Source: an uncultured Alphaproteobacteria bacterium (GTDB lineage: Bacteria > Pseudomonadota > Alphaproteobacteria > MPNO01 > UBA2964). From it: a stretch of DNA of 64,000 nt. The stretch lies in the NCBI GenBank assembly GCA_943787225.1, contig CALSLP010000001.1, forward strand, positions 1,239,518-1,303,517, read 5' to 3'. Both the position numbers and the translations under genes were made by a program. The notes under the pieces were generated by a model. That model did not search any database. It was not told the DNA's origin and was given only the letters and a program-made list of their open reading frames with translations. This document shows, piece by piece, positions 1 to 8,515 of the stretch; the stretch's first letter is position 1, and each line of letters starts with the position of its first letter.

Positions 1-80
1 ACGATGCAGGATGGTTTCACTTCCTGTCCGAAGCATGATAATTTACCCCAAATAAAATTCCGTCAATGAGGACTTCCGTC

Positions 81-935
81 ATGTCTATTACCGTTGAGCC
101 ACTCTCAAACGCCTGTGGTGCCGAGATTAAGGGCGTCGATCTACGCGAACCCATTAGCGAGGCGACGGCCAGAGAGATCGAAGCTGCCTTCCACGAACAT
201 GTCGTTGTGGTGTTTCGGGACCAGGATATTACCGAAGAAGAGCAGATGGAGTTTGCCAATACATTTGGCGGGCTGGGTGAAAGACGCCGCTCGCCCAACG
301 GCTCATCACCGGGCGGCAGCTACGATACGCCCTTTATGTTTGTCACTAATATTAAGGACGAAAAGACGGGTGAACCCATCGGGGCCTTTGGTGATGGTGA
401 AATGTGGTTCCACCACGATACCAGCTATTATGAGAAACCGCATAAGGCGACTTTGCTTTACTCGATCACCTTGCCCAGCTCGGGCGGCAATACCTGTTTC
501 TCAAACATGTATAAGGCCTATGACAACGTACCGGCCGATCTGAAGGCGAAGCTCGAAGGCCGCAAGATCCTGCAGATTCACGACTATAAACGTCGTGAAC
601 GGATCGATATCTATAACTCTGATATCTCCGGTATGTTGCAATATGAGCAGCCAATTTTTGTGACCCACCCTGCAACGGGTCGGAAAGCGCTCTATATCAG
701 CCGGTTGATGTCGGCGCGTATCGAAGGTCTGGCGCCCGACGAAAACGAAGACATTCTCAACCAGCTGTTCGATATTTCAGAAGACCCGTCAGTGGTGTTC
801 GAACACGAGTGGAGGCTCGGCGATATGGTGATGTGGGATAACTATGCGTCGATCCACATGCGTCGAGATTTTCCGCGCGACGAGCCCCGTCTGATGCGGC
901 GTCTGACACTGAACGGGTACGGGCCGCTGAACTAA
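81..935 (+). CDS. TauD/TfdA-family Fe(II)/2-oxoglutarate dioxygenase
   Basis: Predicted cytoplasmic non-haem iron oxygenase of 284 residues. The metal triad is visible: His111-x-Asp113 in WFHHDTSY and the distal His259 in WDNYASIHMRRDF, followed by Arg270 (EPRLMRR), where the family usually anchors 2-oxoglutarate. Family members hydroxylate small acids such as sulfonates or aryloxyacetates; the substrate here cannot be inferred. I chose ATG 81 because GAGGA lies 8 bases upstream; ATG 66 in the same frame would add five residues without a ribosome-binding site. A cupin gene follows 78 bases later on the same strand and may be co-transcribed. Confidence 0.88.
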   Translation: MSITVEPLSNACGAEIKGVDLREPISEATAREIEAAFHEHVVVVFRDQDITEEEQMEFANTFGGLGERRRSPNGSSPGGSYDTPFMFVTNIKDEKTGEPIGAFGDGEMWFHHDTSYYEKPHKATLLYSITLPSSGGNTCFSNMYKAYDNVPADLKAKLEGRKILQIHDYKRRERIDIYNSDISGMLQYEQPIFVTHPATGRKALYISRLMSARIEGLAPDENEDILNQLFDISEDPSVVFEHEWRLGDMVMWDNYASIHMRRDFPRDEPRLMRRLTLNGYGPLN

Positions 936-1013
936 GAGTCTGGCCTAGAGAGTTGCGACGCGGCGACTGGGAAAGCTGCCCTTCTTTTAGATAAGGAAAA
1001 TAAGGAAACCGGG

Positions 1014-1421
1014 ATGTCTGGGTCAGGAAAAATAAAATCAACCTTTCTCGTCAACAAGGCCAAGGAAAACCCGTTTGTGAGCGGTGGGCTCAGGACGTAT
1101 AGGGAATATCGCGATTTCGGTATCGCCGATATGACCGAAGGCAAAGTCCACATCCATATGATCAAGACGACAGCACCGTGCCCGAAAGGCGGCAGCGGGC
1201 TCCATTATCATGACCTTGAATTTCAGATGGTTTATTGCCTGAAGGGCAGCTCCACGGTGTATTTTGAAGGGCATGGCGAACAGCATTTTGAAGAAGGCGA
1301 TTGCTGGGTTCAGCCGCCTTGTATCAAACACAACGTGCTGGATTATTCAGAGGATTATCTGTTGATGGAAATGACCATCCCGGCGGAATATGAAACTGTT
1401 CAGTGCGCTGACGAGGACTGA
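1014..1421 (+). CDS. Single-domain cupin protein
   Basis: Small 135-residue protein with one cupin beta-barrel. Motif 1 is GLHYHDLEFQ (His64, His66, Glu69) and motif 2 ends in PPCIKHNV (His106), so a mononuclear metal site is plausible. The tail is acidic. AAGGAAACCGGG immediately precedes the ATG. Single cupins can be isomerases, dioxygenases or sensors; nothing here fixes the role. It lies behind the TauD-type dioxygenase and ends one base before the stop codon of the convergent MFS gene, so the two genes meet tail to tail. Confidence 0.8.
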   Translation: MSGSGKIKSTFLVNKAKENPFVSGGLRTYREYRDFGIADMTEGKVHIHMIKTTAPCPKGGSGLHYHDLEFQMVYCLKGSSTVYFEGHGEQHFEEGDCWVQPPCIKHNVLDYSEDYLLMEMTIPAEYETVQCADED

Positions 1422-2699
1422 CTAGAGTTCCCGGTCCATTCTTTGGACCTTGCGGAGTTCCGGAAAAACGGTCCAGCAGATGGCGGCGACAACAAAGCAG
1501 CCAATGCCACCAAACAGAACGGCGGGGACGGCGCCAAAGGCCGCGGCCATCATTCCGGCGCGAAATTCACCAATCTCGTTTGACGCACCGGTGAACACGG
1601 AATTGACGGCACTCACACGGCCTCGCATCTCGTCTGGTGTTGCAATCTGGATCAAGGTGACGCGGATATAGACGCTGACCATATCGCCGACCCCCAATAT
1701 GACCATTGCCAGCAGTGACAACCACATGACGGTCGAAAGCCCGAACAATATCGTTGCGCCGCCAAAGACGAGAATACTGATATAGAGTGTGACGCCGACA
1801 GAACGTGTCATGCTGACGCGGGTCAGGGCGATTCCGGTTGCCAGGGAGCCAACCGCAATGGCGCCTCTCAGTAAGCCCGCCCCGGCTGGCCCGACATCTA
1901 AAATGTCTTTGGCAAACACCGGTAGCAGCGCGGTAACTCCGCCCAATAGGACAACAAACAAATCGAGCGTGATCGCGCCAAAGATGATTTTCTTGTCATA
2001 TACGTAGCGCAGCCCGGCGAAGAGTATCCGCCAACTCGTTGGCTCTTTTCCGACACGGCTTGTTTTGGTTTTGATAAAAAAGCTTGTGATCGCCCCGACG
2101 GCCAGGCCACCGGCAGCGATGGCGTAGACGTATTCGGGTCCGGCAAGATACACAAAGCCACCGAGCATAGGCCCGACTGTTTGGGCAATCTTGTTGGTGC
2201 TGGTGTGCCACGCGACGGCGTTGGGAAAGATTTCGGGGGGGACAAGGTTTGGCACCAGGGAATTTGCAGCCGGGTGGTAGAATGCCCGACCGGTCCCGAG
2301 CAACACCAATATTACGAAAACCGGCCACACCTCTGTCTGGTCGCCTAAGGTCCAAAGGAGGAATAAAACTGCAGAAATGCCGACTGTGGCATAGCAGGCC
2401 CCGACGACTTTCTTGCGGTCGAACAGGTCAGCGACATAGCCGGTGATTAGAGACAGACCAATTGCCGGGGCAAAGGTTGCCAAACCAATATAAGCGAGGT
2501 TTTCAACCTTTCCGGTTACGTCATAAACCTGATAGGCGATGGCGGTCAGCACCATATACAGGGGAATCCAGCCAAATATTTTGCCGATCATCAACAGCTG
2601 CACATCACGATAGCGCAGCGCGGCCATGCCGGTGATGGGTGCAGGTTCGGGGGTTTCCTGGCTTGGGTCAGGCTGCCCGGAAGCGGTCGGTTCGGTCAA
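1422..2699 (-). CDS. MFS transporter, EntS/MFS_3-like
   Basis: Integral membrane protein of 425 residues with about twelve hydrophobic helices after a Pro-rich cytoplasmic N-terminus. The conserved MFS loop between helices 2 and 3 is seen in GYVADLFDRKKV (about residues 85-97), and the N-terminal RYRDVQLLMIGKI resembles the MFS_3 exporters related to enterobactin exporter EntS. A multidrug or metabolite exporter is likely; substrate unknown. The gene starts 26 bases from a perfect 8-bp hairpin (2725-2746) that could be an operator. A second MFS_3-like gene lies at 28233. Confidence 0.85.
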   Translation of the reverse strand: MTEPTASGQPDPSQETPEPAPITGMAALRYRDVQLLMIGKIFGWIPLYMVLTAIAYQVYDVTGKVENLAYIGLATFAPAIGLSLITGYVADLFDRKKVVGACYATVGISAVLFLLWTLGDQTEVWPVFVILVLLGTGRAFYHPAANSLVPNLVPPEIFPNAVAWHTSTNKIAQTVGPMLGGFVYLAGPEYVYAIAAGGLAVGAITSFFIKTKTSRVGKEPTSWRILFAGLRYVYDKKIIFGAITLDLFVVLLGGVTALLPVFAKDILDVGPAGAGLLRGAIAVGSLATGIALTRVSMTRSVGVTLYISILVFGGATILFGLSTVMWLSLLAMVILGVGDMVSVYIRVTLIQIATPDEMRGRVSAVNSVFTGASNEIGEFRAGMMAAAFGAVPAVLFGGIGCFVVAAICWTVFPELRKVQRMDREL

Positions 2700-2724
2700 G
2701 CGGGTGGTTCCGATAATTAAGAGT

Positions 2725-2746
2725 CGACAGCCTCTATAGGCTGTCG
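2725..2746. repeat. Perfect 8-bp inverted repeat upstream of MFS gene
   Basis: CGACAGCC, six-base spacer TCTATA, then GGCTGTCG. The dyad sits between the FkbM gene (which ends at 2908) and the start of the MFS gene (2699). No T-run follows on either strand, so a factor-independent terminator is unlikely; an operator for the MFS gene or a transcript-end hairpin is possible. Confidence 0.5.
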
Positions 2747-2907
2747 GCGAGAATAAAAGCGATAACGTAGCTTTATTCTACAGCGAGTTCGGTGGTCTTG
2801 GCAAAACGGTCAATTAATTTTCTTCAGGGATTATCTGCCATGACCAACCACTCTGGTAGGACTGATGAGGATTGCGCTGTCGAGGGGATGGTCACCTGTC
2901 CTGCAGG

Positions 2908-3618
2908 TTATTTCAGACTGCCGCGCGCAAAGATGCGTTGTAGACCGCGGAGATTTTTGGTGATGTGTTTGAACGTAAAGACTTGTGCAGCTGACAGTTT
3001 GATATGTGCCGGATTTACGAATAATACGTCACCGTGGAAATGACGGGTAAAGACAAATGTATGGAAACCGAGATCATCCATTCTCTTCAAAATACGTTGG
3101 ACGGGCTCAATAAGTTTGGGGTCCATAAAATCATGAAATTCAATTGAGATCTGTTTGATGGATTGCAGCGTTTGATCATCAGTTGAATCGAACATCGCAA
3201 TTTCGGCGCCTTCGATATCAATTTTCGCCAAATCGATCACATCGGCACCGATATGGTCAAAGAATCTCTTCAATGTAATGCCGGGAACCTCGACAGAATC
3301 CCCCTGGTTCGAATCGCTGGCCTCTCGAATAAGACCCCAACGATCTTCGTCATTTACCACAGAAAAGTTTTGCGGCTTGTTGTCGCCACAGATGGCGAAA
3401 TGGTGTTTTTTTAGAAGATCACTTTCTTTGATTCGCTCATGGTTTTCCGGCAAGGCCTCGACGGCGTGAAACTGGCAGCCAATCTCGTCAGCAACCTCAT
3501 GGCCAAATAGAGCGCTTGATGCACCCAAATCCAGCGCGATCGAATTTTGGTTAAGGGCGGGTGCGTAGAAGGTATGGCCATAGGCCGACCAGAGGTCTGT
3601 ATTTTTATATTCTAGCAT
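2908..3618 (-). CDS. FkbM-family SAM-dependent methyltransferase
   Basis: Protein of 236 residues with the FkbM methyltransferase layout. ALDLGASSALFGHEVAD (residues 28-44) is the SAM-binding loop, AVEALPENHERI the acidic strand-2 region, and DLAKIDIEGAEIAMFD (about 135-150) is the diagnostic FkbM motif. Members O-methylate sugars, lipids or secondary metabolites; the acceptor is not evident, and no polysaccharide genes flank it. It stands alone between divergent-looking transporters transcribed on the same strand. Confidence 0.82.
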   Translation of the reverse strand: MLEYKNTDLWSAYGHTFYAPALNQNSIALDLGASSALFGHEVADEIGCQFHAVEALPENHERIKESDLLKKHHFAICGDNKPQNFSVVNDEDRWGLIREASDSNQGDSVEVPGITLKRFFDHIGADVIDLAKIDIEGAEIAMFDSTDDQTLQSIKQISIEFHDFMDPKLIEPVQRILKRMDDLGFHTFVFTRHFHGDVLFVNPAHIKLSAAQVFTFKHITKNLRGLQRIFARGSLK

Positions 3619-3657
3619 TCTTGTCTTTTTTCCCGCTTTTGATACTGGGCTGCAAGA

Positions 3658-4587
3658 TTAAAGGTCGGCCGTGCCAGCCGCCTTTTTTTCTCGCTCGGCC
3701 CGTACTTCCTGACGTTCTTTTTGCGCCATATAGAATGTCGCGGCAAATATAATTGTGCCGCCGACCCAAACCCAAACGTCGGGAAATTCTGAAAACAACG
3801 CTAAACCCATCAGGGCGGCAAATGGTAGGCGGGTATATTCAAACGGTAAAACGATAGTTGCATCGGCGGCTTTATAGGCGCGCGTCATCGCCCGTTGCGC
3901 AATTGCGCCGGCAAACCCCATCAGCAAGAGGACCGCGAATTGTTCCATTGTCGGGGTGGTCCAGACATACAGCGCCGGACCCACAGAAATGGCTGTAAAA
4001 ATAATCATTTGCCAGACGACGATTGTATCTGCTTGTTCGGTGCGGGTGAGCGATTTAACGGTCATGGAGGTAATGACCATGGCGACGACACAAATTAAGG
4101 CCAGCCCTTGCCCCCAGCTTACGGGGCTAACGCCTGGCCGGACGATGATATAGGCACCGATGAGACCGAAGATCACGGCCGTCCAGCGATGACCTTTGGC
4201 GACCTCACCCATAAACAGAATGGCACAGAGGGAGGCCAGCAATGGTCTTGTGAACGTTATGGCGGCGACATCGCCCATCGGAATAAAGACCAGGGCACCA
4301 AACAGCAGATATAATGCCGCAAGCCCGGAAACGCCGCGCGCTAAATGCATGCCAAACCGTTTGGTGCGCAGCCCGGTAAATTCCTTGCTCCAGAAAAGCG
4401 GCAACAGAAACATCAGCGCAAAGATGCTACGAAAAAAGACGATCTCGAAGGTATGAATTTCGTCTCTCAGACCGCGCGCAACGGAAACCATCACTGCCCA
4501 GCTGGCAGCACTGATCATCATCCAGACGGCACCTTCTGCCGCGCCGGAATGGCGATCTCTAAACCCTTTAATATATGCGCGAATCAT
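3658..4587 (-). CDS. EamA/DMT-family transporter (second of tandem pair)
   Basis: 309-residue membrane protein with ten predicted helices in two EamA repeats: one begins near AVWMMISAASWAVMVS, the second near SWGQGLALICVVAMVI. GAYIIVRPG closes the first repeat and FEYTRLPFAALMG lies in the second; both are typical of the drug/metabolite transporter superfamily. The tail is charged (KERQEVRAEREKKA), probably cytoplasmic. It lies 43 bases downstream of a paralogue on the same strand, suggesting two separate exporters or a heteromeric unit. Substrate unknown. Confidence 0.87.
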   Translation of the reverse strand: MIRAYIKGFRDRHSGAAEGAVWMMISAASWAVMVSVARGLRDEIHTFEIVFFRSIFALMFLLPLFWSKEFTGLRTKRFGMHLARGVSGLAALYLLFGALVFIPMGDVAAITFTRPLLASLCAILFMGEVAKGHRWTAVIFGLIGAYIIVRPGVSPVSWGQGLALICVVAMVITSMTVKSLTRTEQADTIVVWQMIIFTAISVGPALYVWTTPTMEQFAVLLLMGFAGAIAQRAMTRAYKAADATIVLPFEYTRLPFAALMGLALFSEFPDVWVWVGGTIIFAATFYMAQKERQEVRAEREKKAAGTADL

Positions 4588-4630
4588 GGTGTTACGTTAT
4601 GCGGAAAATTTCCTAAAGAATAGTGTGGCA

Positions 4631-5542
4631 TCATTGTGGCTTTTTTATACCCGCTTTTCGCATTGCTTCGGCGCGGACGACATAAAAACTTGCAATAAAT
4701 ATCACCGTGCCGCCAGCCCAGGTCCAGCCATCAAGCGCTTCTCCAAAAATGAAAAACCCGAACGCGATGGCGATCAACAGGCGCACAAACTCAAAGGGTA
4801 ATACCACTGTTGCATCGGCAGCAGCATAGGCGCGTGCGACAGAGCGTTGAAAACCGGTCGCCAGCCCACCCAGTAAAACCAGCCAAAGCAACTGTTCTAA
4901 ATTGGGGGTTTGCCAATACAGGGCTGCCGGAATAATCGACCCCAACGTCATAACCAGCAGCGTATAGGCGACGATACGATCAGGTGGTTCCGTTCGGGTC
5001 ATAAGTTTAACGGAAATCGTCGTAAAGGCACCGGCAGCCATCGCACCGAGGGCAAGCAAGACGCCGACATTCCATTCCGCGAAGCCGGGCCGGATAATCA
5101 TCAACATACCAATAAAACCGATCAGAAGGGCATGCCACCGGGCGCCGTACATCACCTCGCGCAGGATGAGAACAGCGGCCAAAGAGGCAAAAATCGGCTT
5201 GCTGTATTGGATGGCGACGACGTCCGCGAGTGGAATAAGTGAAACCGCGAAGAAAACACAGTAAAGACCAATCAGTGTGTTGATCCCGCGGGCGACCAAA
5301 AGCACTGGACGTTTTGTGGCGAGCCCGGAAAGTCCAACGCGGGCGACCCACGGGATGATAAAGAGAACGCCGAATACGCATCTGAAAAACGTGATCATCG
5401 GGACTGACATTTCCGCTGTCAGATACTTGCCGATGGCGGTAAAGGCGACGACACAAAAAGAAGCAATAACCGTCCACAACGCTCCCTGTGTTGCGGGAGA
5501 CAGGTGGGTCAAACCAAGACGGGGGCGGGGCGGAGGGTTCAT
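4631..5542 (-). CDS. EamA/DMT-family transporter (first of tandem pair)
   Basis: 303-residue paralogue of the neighbouring EamA protein, with ten predicted helices and the same landmarks (GMLMIIRPGF at the end of repeat 1, LPFEFVRLLIAIAFGF in repeat 2). The N-terminus is Pro/Arg-rich. It is probably the first gene of a two-gene transcript with the copy at 3658-4587. The start faces the acetoacetyl-CoA synthetase gene across an 81-base divergent intergenic region. Substrate cannot be read. Confidence 0.87.
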   Translation of the reverse strand: MNPPPRPRLGLTHLSPATQGALWTVIASFCVVAFTAIGKYLTAEMSVPMITFFRCVFGVLFIIPWVARVGLSGLATKRPVLLVARGINTLIGLYCVFFAVSLIPLADVVAIQYSKPIFASLAAVLILREVMYGARWHALLIGFIGMLMIIRPGFAEWNVGVLLALGAMAAGAFTTISVKLMTRTEPPDRIVAYTLLVMTLGSIIPAALYWQTPNLEQLLWLVLLGGLATGFQRSVARAYAAADATVVLPFEFVRLLIAIAFGFFIFGEALDGWTWAGGTVIFIASFYVVRAEAMRKAGIKKPQ

Positions 5543-5623
5543 ATCACATACCCTATGCCCAAGAGGGCGACCGAGATAGGGTGCGGCGCTGCTTGACGAG
5601 CCGGCAATGAATTGGCGTAGTAA

Positions 5624-7597
5624 ATGGTGAAGGAGAAGCCCGTCTTGAGTAAGAAGTTATGGCAACCCGACCCAGCACGGGTCGCCGCCAGTAATCTGAC
5701 TAAATTTATGGGTGCGGTAGAATCGCGCTGGGGTGTGTCCTGTGCCGATTATACAGCCCTACACCAATGGTCCGTTAACGAGCCGGAAAAATTCTGGCAG
5801 TCCCTTTGGGATGTCGCGGATGTCCTGGGCGATCTTACCGATGACATTGTCTTACAGCATCCAGATCAGATGCCTGGCGCTGTGTTCTATCCCAATGCGC
5901 GGCTGAATTTTGCCGAGAACTTGCTGCGCCGCCGGGATGATACAGCGGCGCTGATGTTTCGCGGGGAAACCGGTGTTGAACGAACGATGACCGGCGCAGA
6001 ACTCTATGCGTTGGTCTCTCGTTTGAAACAAGCGATGCACAAGGCCGGGATTAAGTCAGGGGATCGGGTGGCTGCTTATTTGCCTAACGTGCCGGAAGCG
6101 ATTGCGGCCATGTTGGCGACGGCAAGTCTTGGCGCTGTCTGGTCTTCCTGCTCGCCTGATTTTGGCACCCAGGGCGTTCTCGACAGGTTTGGACAAATTG
6201 AACCCAAAATCTTATTTGCAGCAGACCAGTATTTTTATAATGGTCGGGCCATAGAGTGTACTGAACGAGTAGCCGAGGTACGGGCAAACCTACCGACAGT
6301 CGACTCCGTCATTATCCTCCCCTATGACACGGAGGCACCGGCCCCTGTAGGCGATCTGTCGATGACATTGCTTGCAGATTTTATCGACTCTTACGCGGCG
6401 ACGGAGATTGATTTCCAACGGTTTGATTTCAATCACCCGCTTTACATTCTGTTTTCGTCAGGCACGACCGGCGTTCCAAAATGTATCATCCATGGTGCTG
6501 GAGGGACGCTGATTCAGCACCTCAAAGATCATCTGCTGCAGACCGATGTGAAACCAGGGGACCGGGTCTTCTACTTCACGACACTCGGTTGGATGATGTG
6601 GAACTGGCTGGTTTCCGGCCTTGCTGCCGGTGCCACGATTCTTCTGTATGACGGCTCGCCGTTTTATCCGGACGGCAATAGTTTGTTTGATTTCGCGGAC
6701 AAATCGAAAATGACGCATTTCGGCACCTCCGCGAAGTTTGTCGACGCGGCGAAGAACGCCAAGCTTAATCCTATTGAAACGCACGATCTTTCGAGTGTCC
6801 GGACATTGATGTCGACTGGCTCGCCTTTGGTGCCCGAGAGCTTTGACTTTATTTACGAGAACATCAAAGCTGATATTTGCGTCTCCTCTATTTCCGGAGG
6901 CACTGATATCGTCGGCTGCTTTGTCGGCGGTAATCCCATTGGGTCGGTCTGGCGCGGCGAAATTCAGGCGGTCTGTCTGGCGATGGATGTCGCCGTTTAC
7001 AATGATGATGGCCAGTCGATGCTCGACGAATTCGGTGAGCTTGTGTGTCTGAAGCCCTTTCCATCGATGCCGGTGGGTTTCTGGAATGACGCGAGTGGCG
7101 AGCGCTATCGAGCCGCTTATTTTGAACGCTTCCCAGGCGTCTGGTGTCATGGTGATTGGGTCGCTCTCACCGAAAATGGTGGTGTGATCATTCAGGGTCG
7201 CTCGGATGCCACGCTCAATCCGGGTGGTGTTCGCATCGGTACCGCAGAGATCTACAGTCAGGTTGAACGGCTTGATGAAATCGAGGAAGCTATCGCGGTC
7301 GGGCAAGACTGGGAAGGCGATGCAAGGATCATTCTGTTTGTCCGGTTACGCGATGGGCATTCTCTGGATGAAGATTTGATTGGTCAGATTAGACATCGAA
7401 TACGGGCGAACCTCTCGCCACGGCATGTGCCGGCTAAGATTATTGCCGTCGCGGATATCCCCCGGACAAAGTCGGGGAAGATTACGGAACTGGCCGTGCG
7501 CGATATCATTCATGGCCGGGTGGTTCGCAATACTGAAGCGCTCGCAAACCCCGAAGCGTTGGATCATTTCCGCGATCTGATCGACCTCCGCAGCTAG
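5624..7597 (+). CDS. aacS: Acetoacetyl-CoA synthetase (acetoacetate-CoA ligase)
   Basis: AMP-forming acyl-CoA synthetase of 657 residues, the usual length for acetoacetate-CoA ligases, which activate acetoacetate to acetoacetyl-CoA in ketone-body or polyhydroxybutyrate turnover. The N-terminal LWQPDPARVAASNLTKFM, the P-loop LFSSGTTGVPK (about residue 276), GGTDIVGCF, and the C-terminal PRTKSGK with catalytic Lys619 all fit. That lysine sits in the Pro-x4-Gly-Lys motif acetylated in many acyl-CoA synthetases. ATG 5624 has no clear ribosome-binding site; an in-frame TTG at 5645 follows GAAGGAGAAG and may be the true start. A sirtuin gene follows after 71 bases. Confidence 0.93.
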   Translation: MVKEKPVLSKKLWQPDPARVAASNLTKFMGAVESRWGVSCADYTALHQWSVNEPEKFWQSLWDVADVLGDLTDDIVLQHPDQMPGAVFYPNARLNFAENLLRRRDDTAALMFRGETGVERTMTGAELYALVSRLKQAMHKAGIKSGDRVAAYLPNVPEAIAAMLATASLGAVWSSCSPDFGTQGVLDRFGQIEPKILFAADQYFYNGRAIECTERVAEVRANLPTVDSVIILPYDTEAPAPVGDLSMTLLADFIDSYAATEIDFQRFDFNHPLYILFSSGTTGVPKCIIHGAGGTLIQHLKDHLLQTDVKPGDRVFYFTTLGWMMWNWLVSGLAAGATILLYDGSPFYPDGNSLFDFADKSKMTHFGTSAKFVDAAKNAKLNPIETHDLSSVRTLMSTGSPLVPESFDFIYENIKADICVSSISGGTDIVGCFVGGNPIGSVWRGEIQAVCLAMDVAVYNDDGQSMLDEFGELVCLKPFPSMPVGFWNDASGERYRAAYFERFPGVWCHGDWVALTENGGVIIQGRSDATLNPGGVRIGTAEIYSQVERLDEIEEAIAVGQDWEGDARIILFVRLRDGHSLDEDLIGQIRHRIRANLSPRHVPAKIIAVADIPRTKSGKITELAVRDIIHGRVVRNTEALANPEALDHFRDLIDLRS

Positions 7598-7668
7598 TTG
7601 CACGCGACAGGTCGGCTCCCTAGACTTTCTTTCATAACAAACAGATACCGGCGGCAGGGAAGGTTAAA

Positions 7669-8427
7669 ATGACGGATGATCGTTGGCGGCTCGAAGAATT
7701 TGCTCGCCTGCTTGACATTAGCAACCGGGTTGTTGTGTTTACGGGGGCGGGGATTAGCACTGAATCCGGGATTCCAGATTTTCGCAGCCCGGGCGGGGTT
7801 TGGACAAAATACAGCCCCATTCTCTACAACGATTATATTTCATCTGAAGAATCGCGACACGAATCCTGGCGTCGAAAATTTGATGACTCATACGGATTTA
7901 ACGGGGCTGAGCCTAATCGTGGCCACCGGGCAGTTGAGAAGATGGTTCGCGATGGCAAAGTGTCTGCCGTAATCACCCAGAACACTGATGGGCTGCATTT
8001 CGAATCTGGTATTCCTGAAGAGAAAATCATCGAACTACATGGCAATAGCACTTATGCGTCCTGTTTGGCCTGTGGGCTTCGACACGAATTTGATCCCATA
8101 AAGCAGACTTTTCTTACGGATGGCACAATTCTGGATTGTCAGGCGTGTGGTGGAATATTGAAGCCAGCGACAATTTCCTTCGGCCAGCCGATGCCAGAAG
8201 GTCCGATGCGCCGTGCTCAAGAGGAAACGCTTTCCTGTGATTTATTTCTGGCAATTGGGTCGTCGCTTCAGGTTTATCCAGCGGCGGGATTTCCGCAAAC
8301 CGCAGCGCAAAAAGGAGCGGCGCTGGTTATACTAAATCGAGAACCGACCGACCTCGATAGCTTTGCTGATTTGGTGCTCAATATGGAAATTGGTTCCACT
8401 TTGGGTGATGTCGTCGCAGTAAATTGA
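7669..8427 (+). CDS. Sir2-family NAD-dependent protein deacylase
   Basis: Sirtuin of 252 residues. GAGIS (26-30) and GIPDFRS (34-40) form the NAD site, TQNTDGLH (103-110) the second nucleotide loop, His124 in ELHGN is the catalytic base, and Cys132/135/157/160 form the zinc ribbon. GSSLQVYPAAGF closes the Rossmann core. It removes acetyl or other acyl groups from lysines using NAD. Its position directly after an AMP-forming acyl-CoA synthetase with an acetylatable lysine suggests that this enzyme is a target (inference). AGGGAAGG precedes the ATG. Confidence 0.92.
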   Translation: MTDDRWRLEEFARLLDISNRVVVFTGAGISTESGIPDFRSPGGVWTKYSPILYNDYISSEESRHESWRRKFDDSYGFNGAEPNRGHRAVEKMVRDGKVSAVITQNTDGLHFESGIPEEKIIELHGNSTYASCLACGLRHEFDPIKQTFLTDGTILDCQACGGILKPATISFGQPMPEGPMRRAQEETLSCDLFLAIGSSLQVYPAAGFPQTAAQKGAALVILNREPTDLDSFADLVLNMEIGSTLGDVVAVN

Positions 8428-8435
8428 ATCAATGG

Positions 8436-8451
8436 TTAACGGGTTGTTAAC
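8436..8451. promoter_or_regulatory. Perfect CtrA box (TTAA-N7-TTAAC)
   Basis: TTAACGGGTTGTTAAC matches the alphaproteobacterial CtrA full-site consensus TTAA-N7-TTAAC exactly. It lies between the sirtuin stop and the histidine-kinase start, ending 64 bases before that ATG. CtrA controls cell-cycle, motility and signalling genes in this class. Binding is inferred from the motif only. Confidence 0.6.
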
Positions 8452-8515
8452 GAAAACCGCCCTGTAATGTCCTGTTTAATGCTGAAACCGCTGGAATTCT
8501 GGACGCGCCTTACTG

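Noticed and set aside
6458..7306. 282-residue reading frame on the minus strand
   Set aside because: Antisense to the conserved C-terminal half of acetoacetyl-CoA synthetase, with no family motif.
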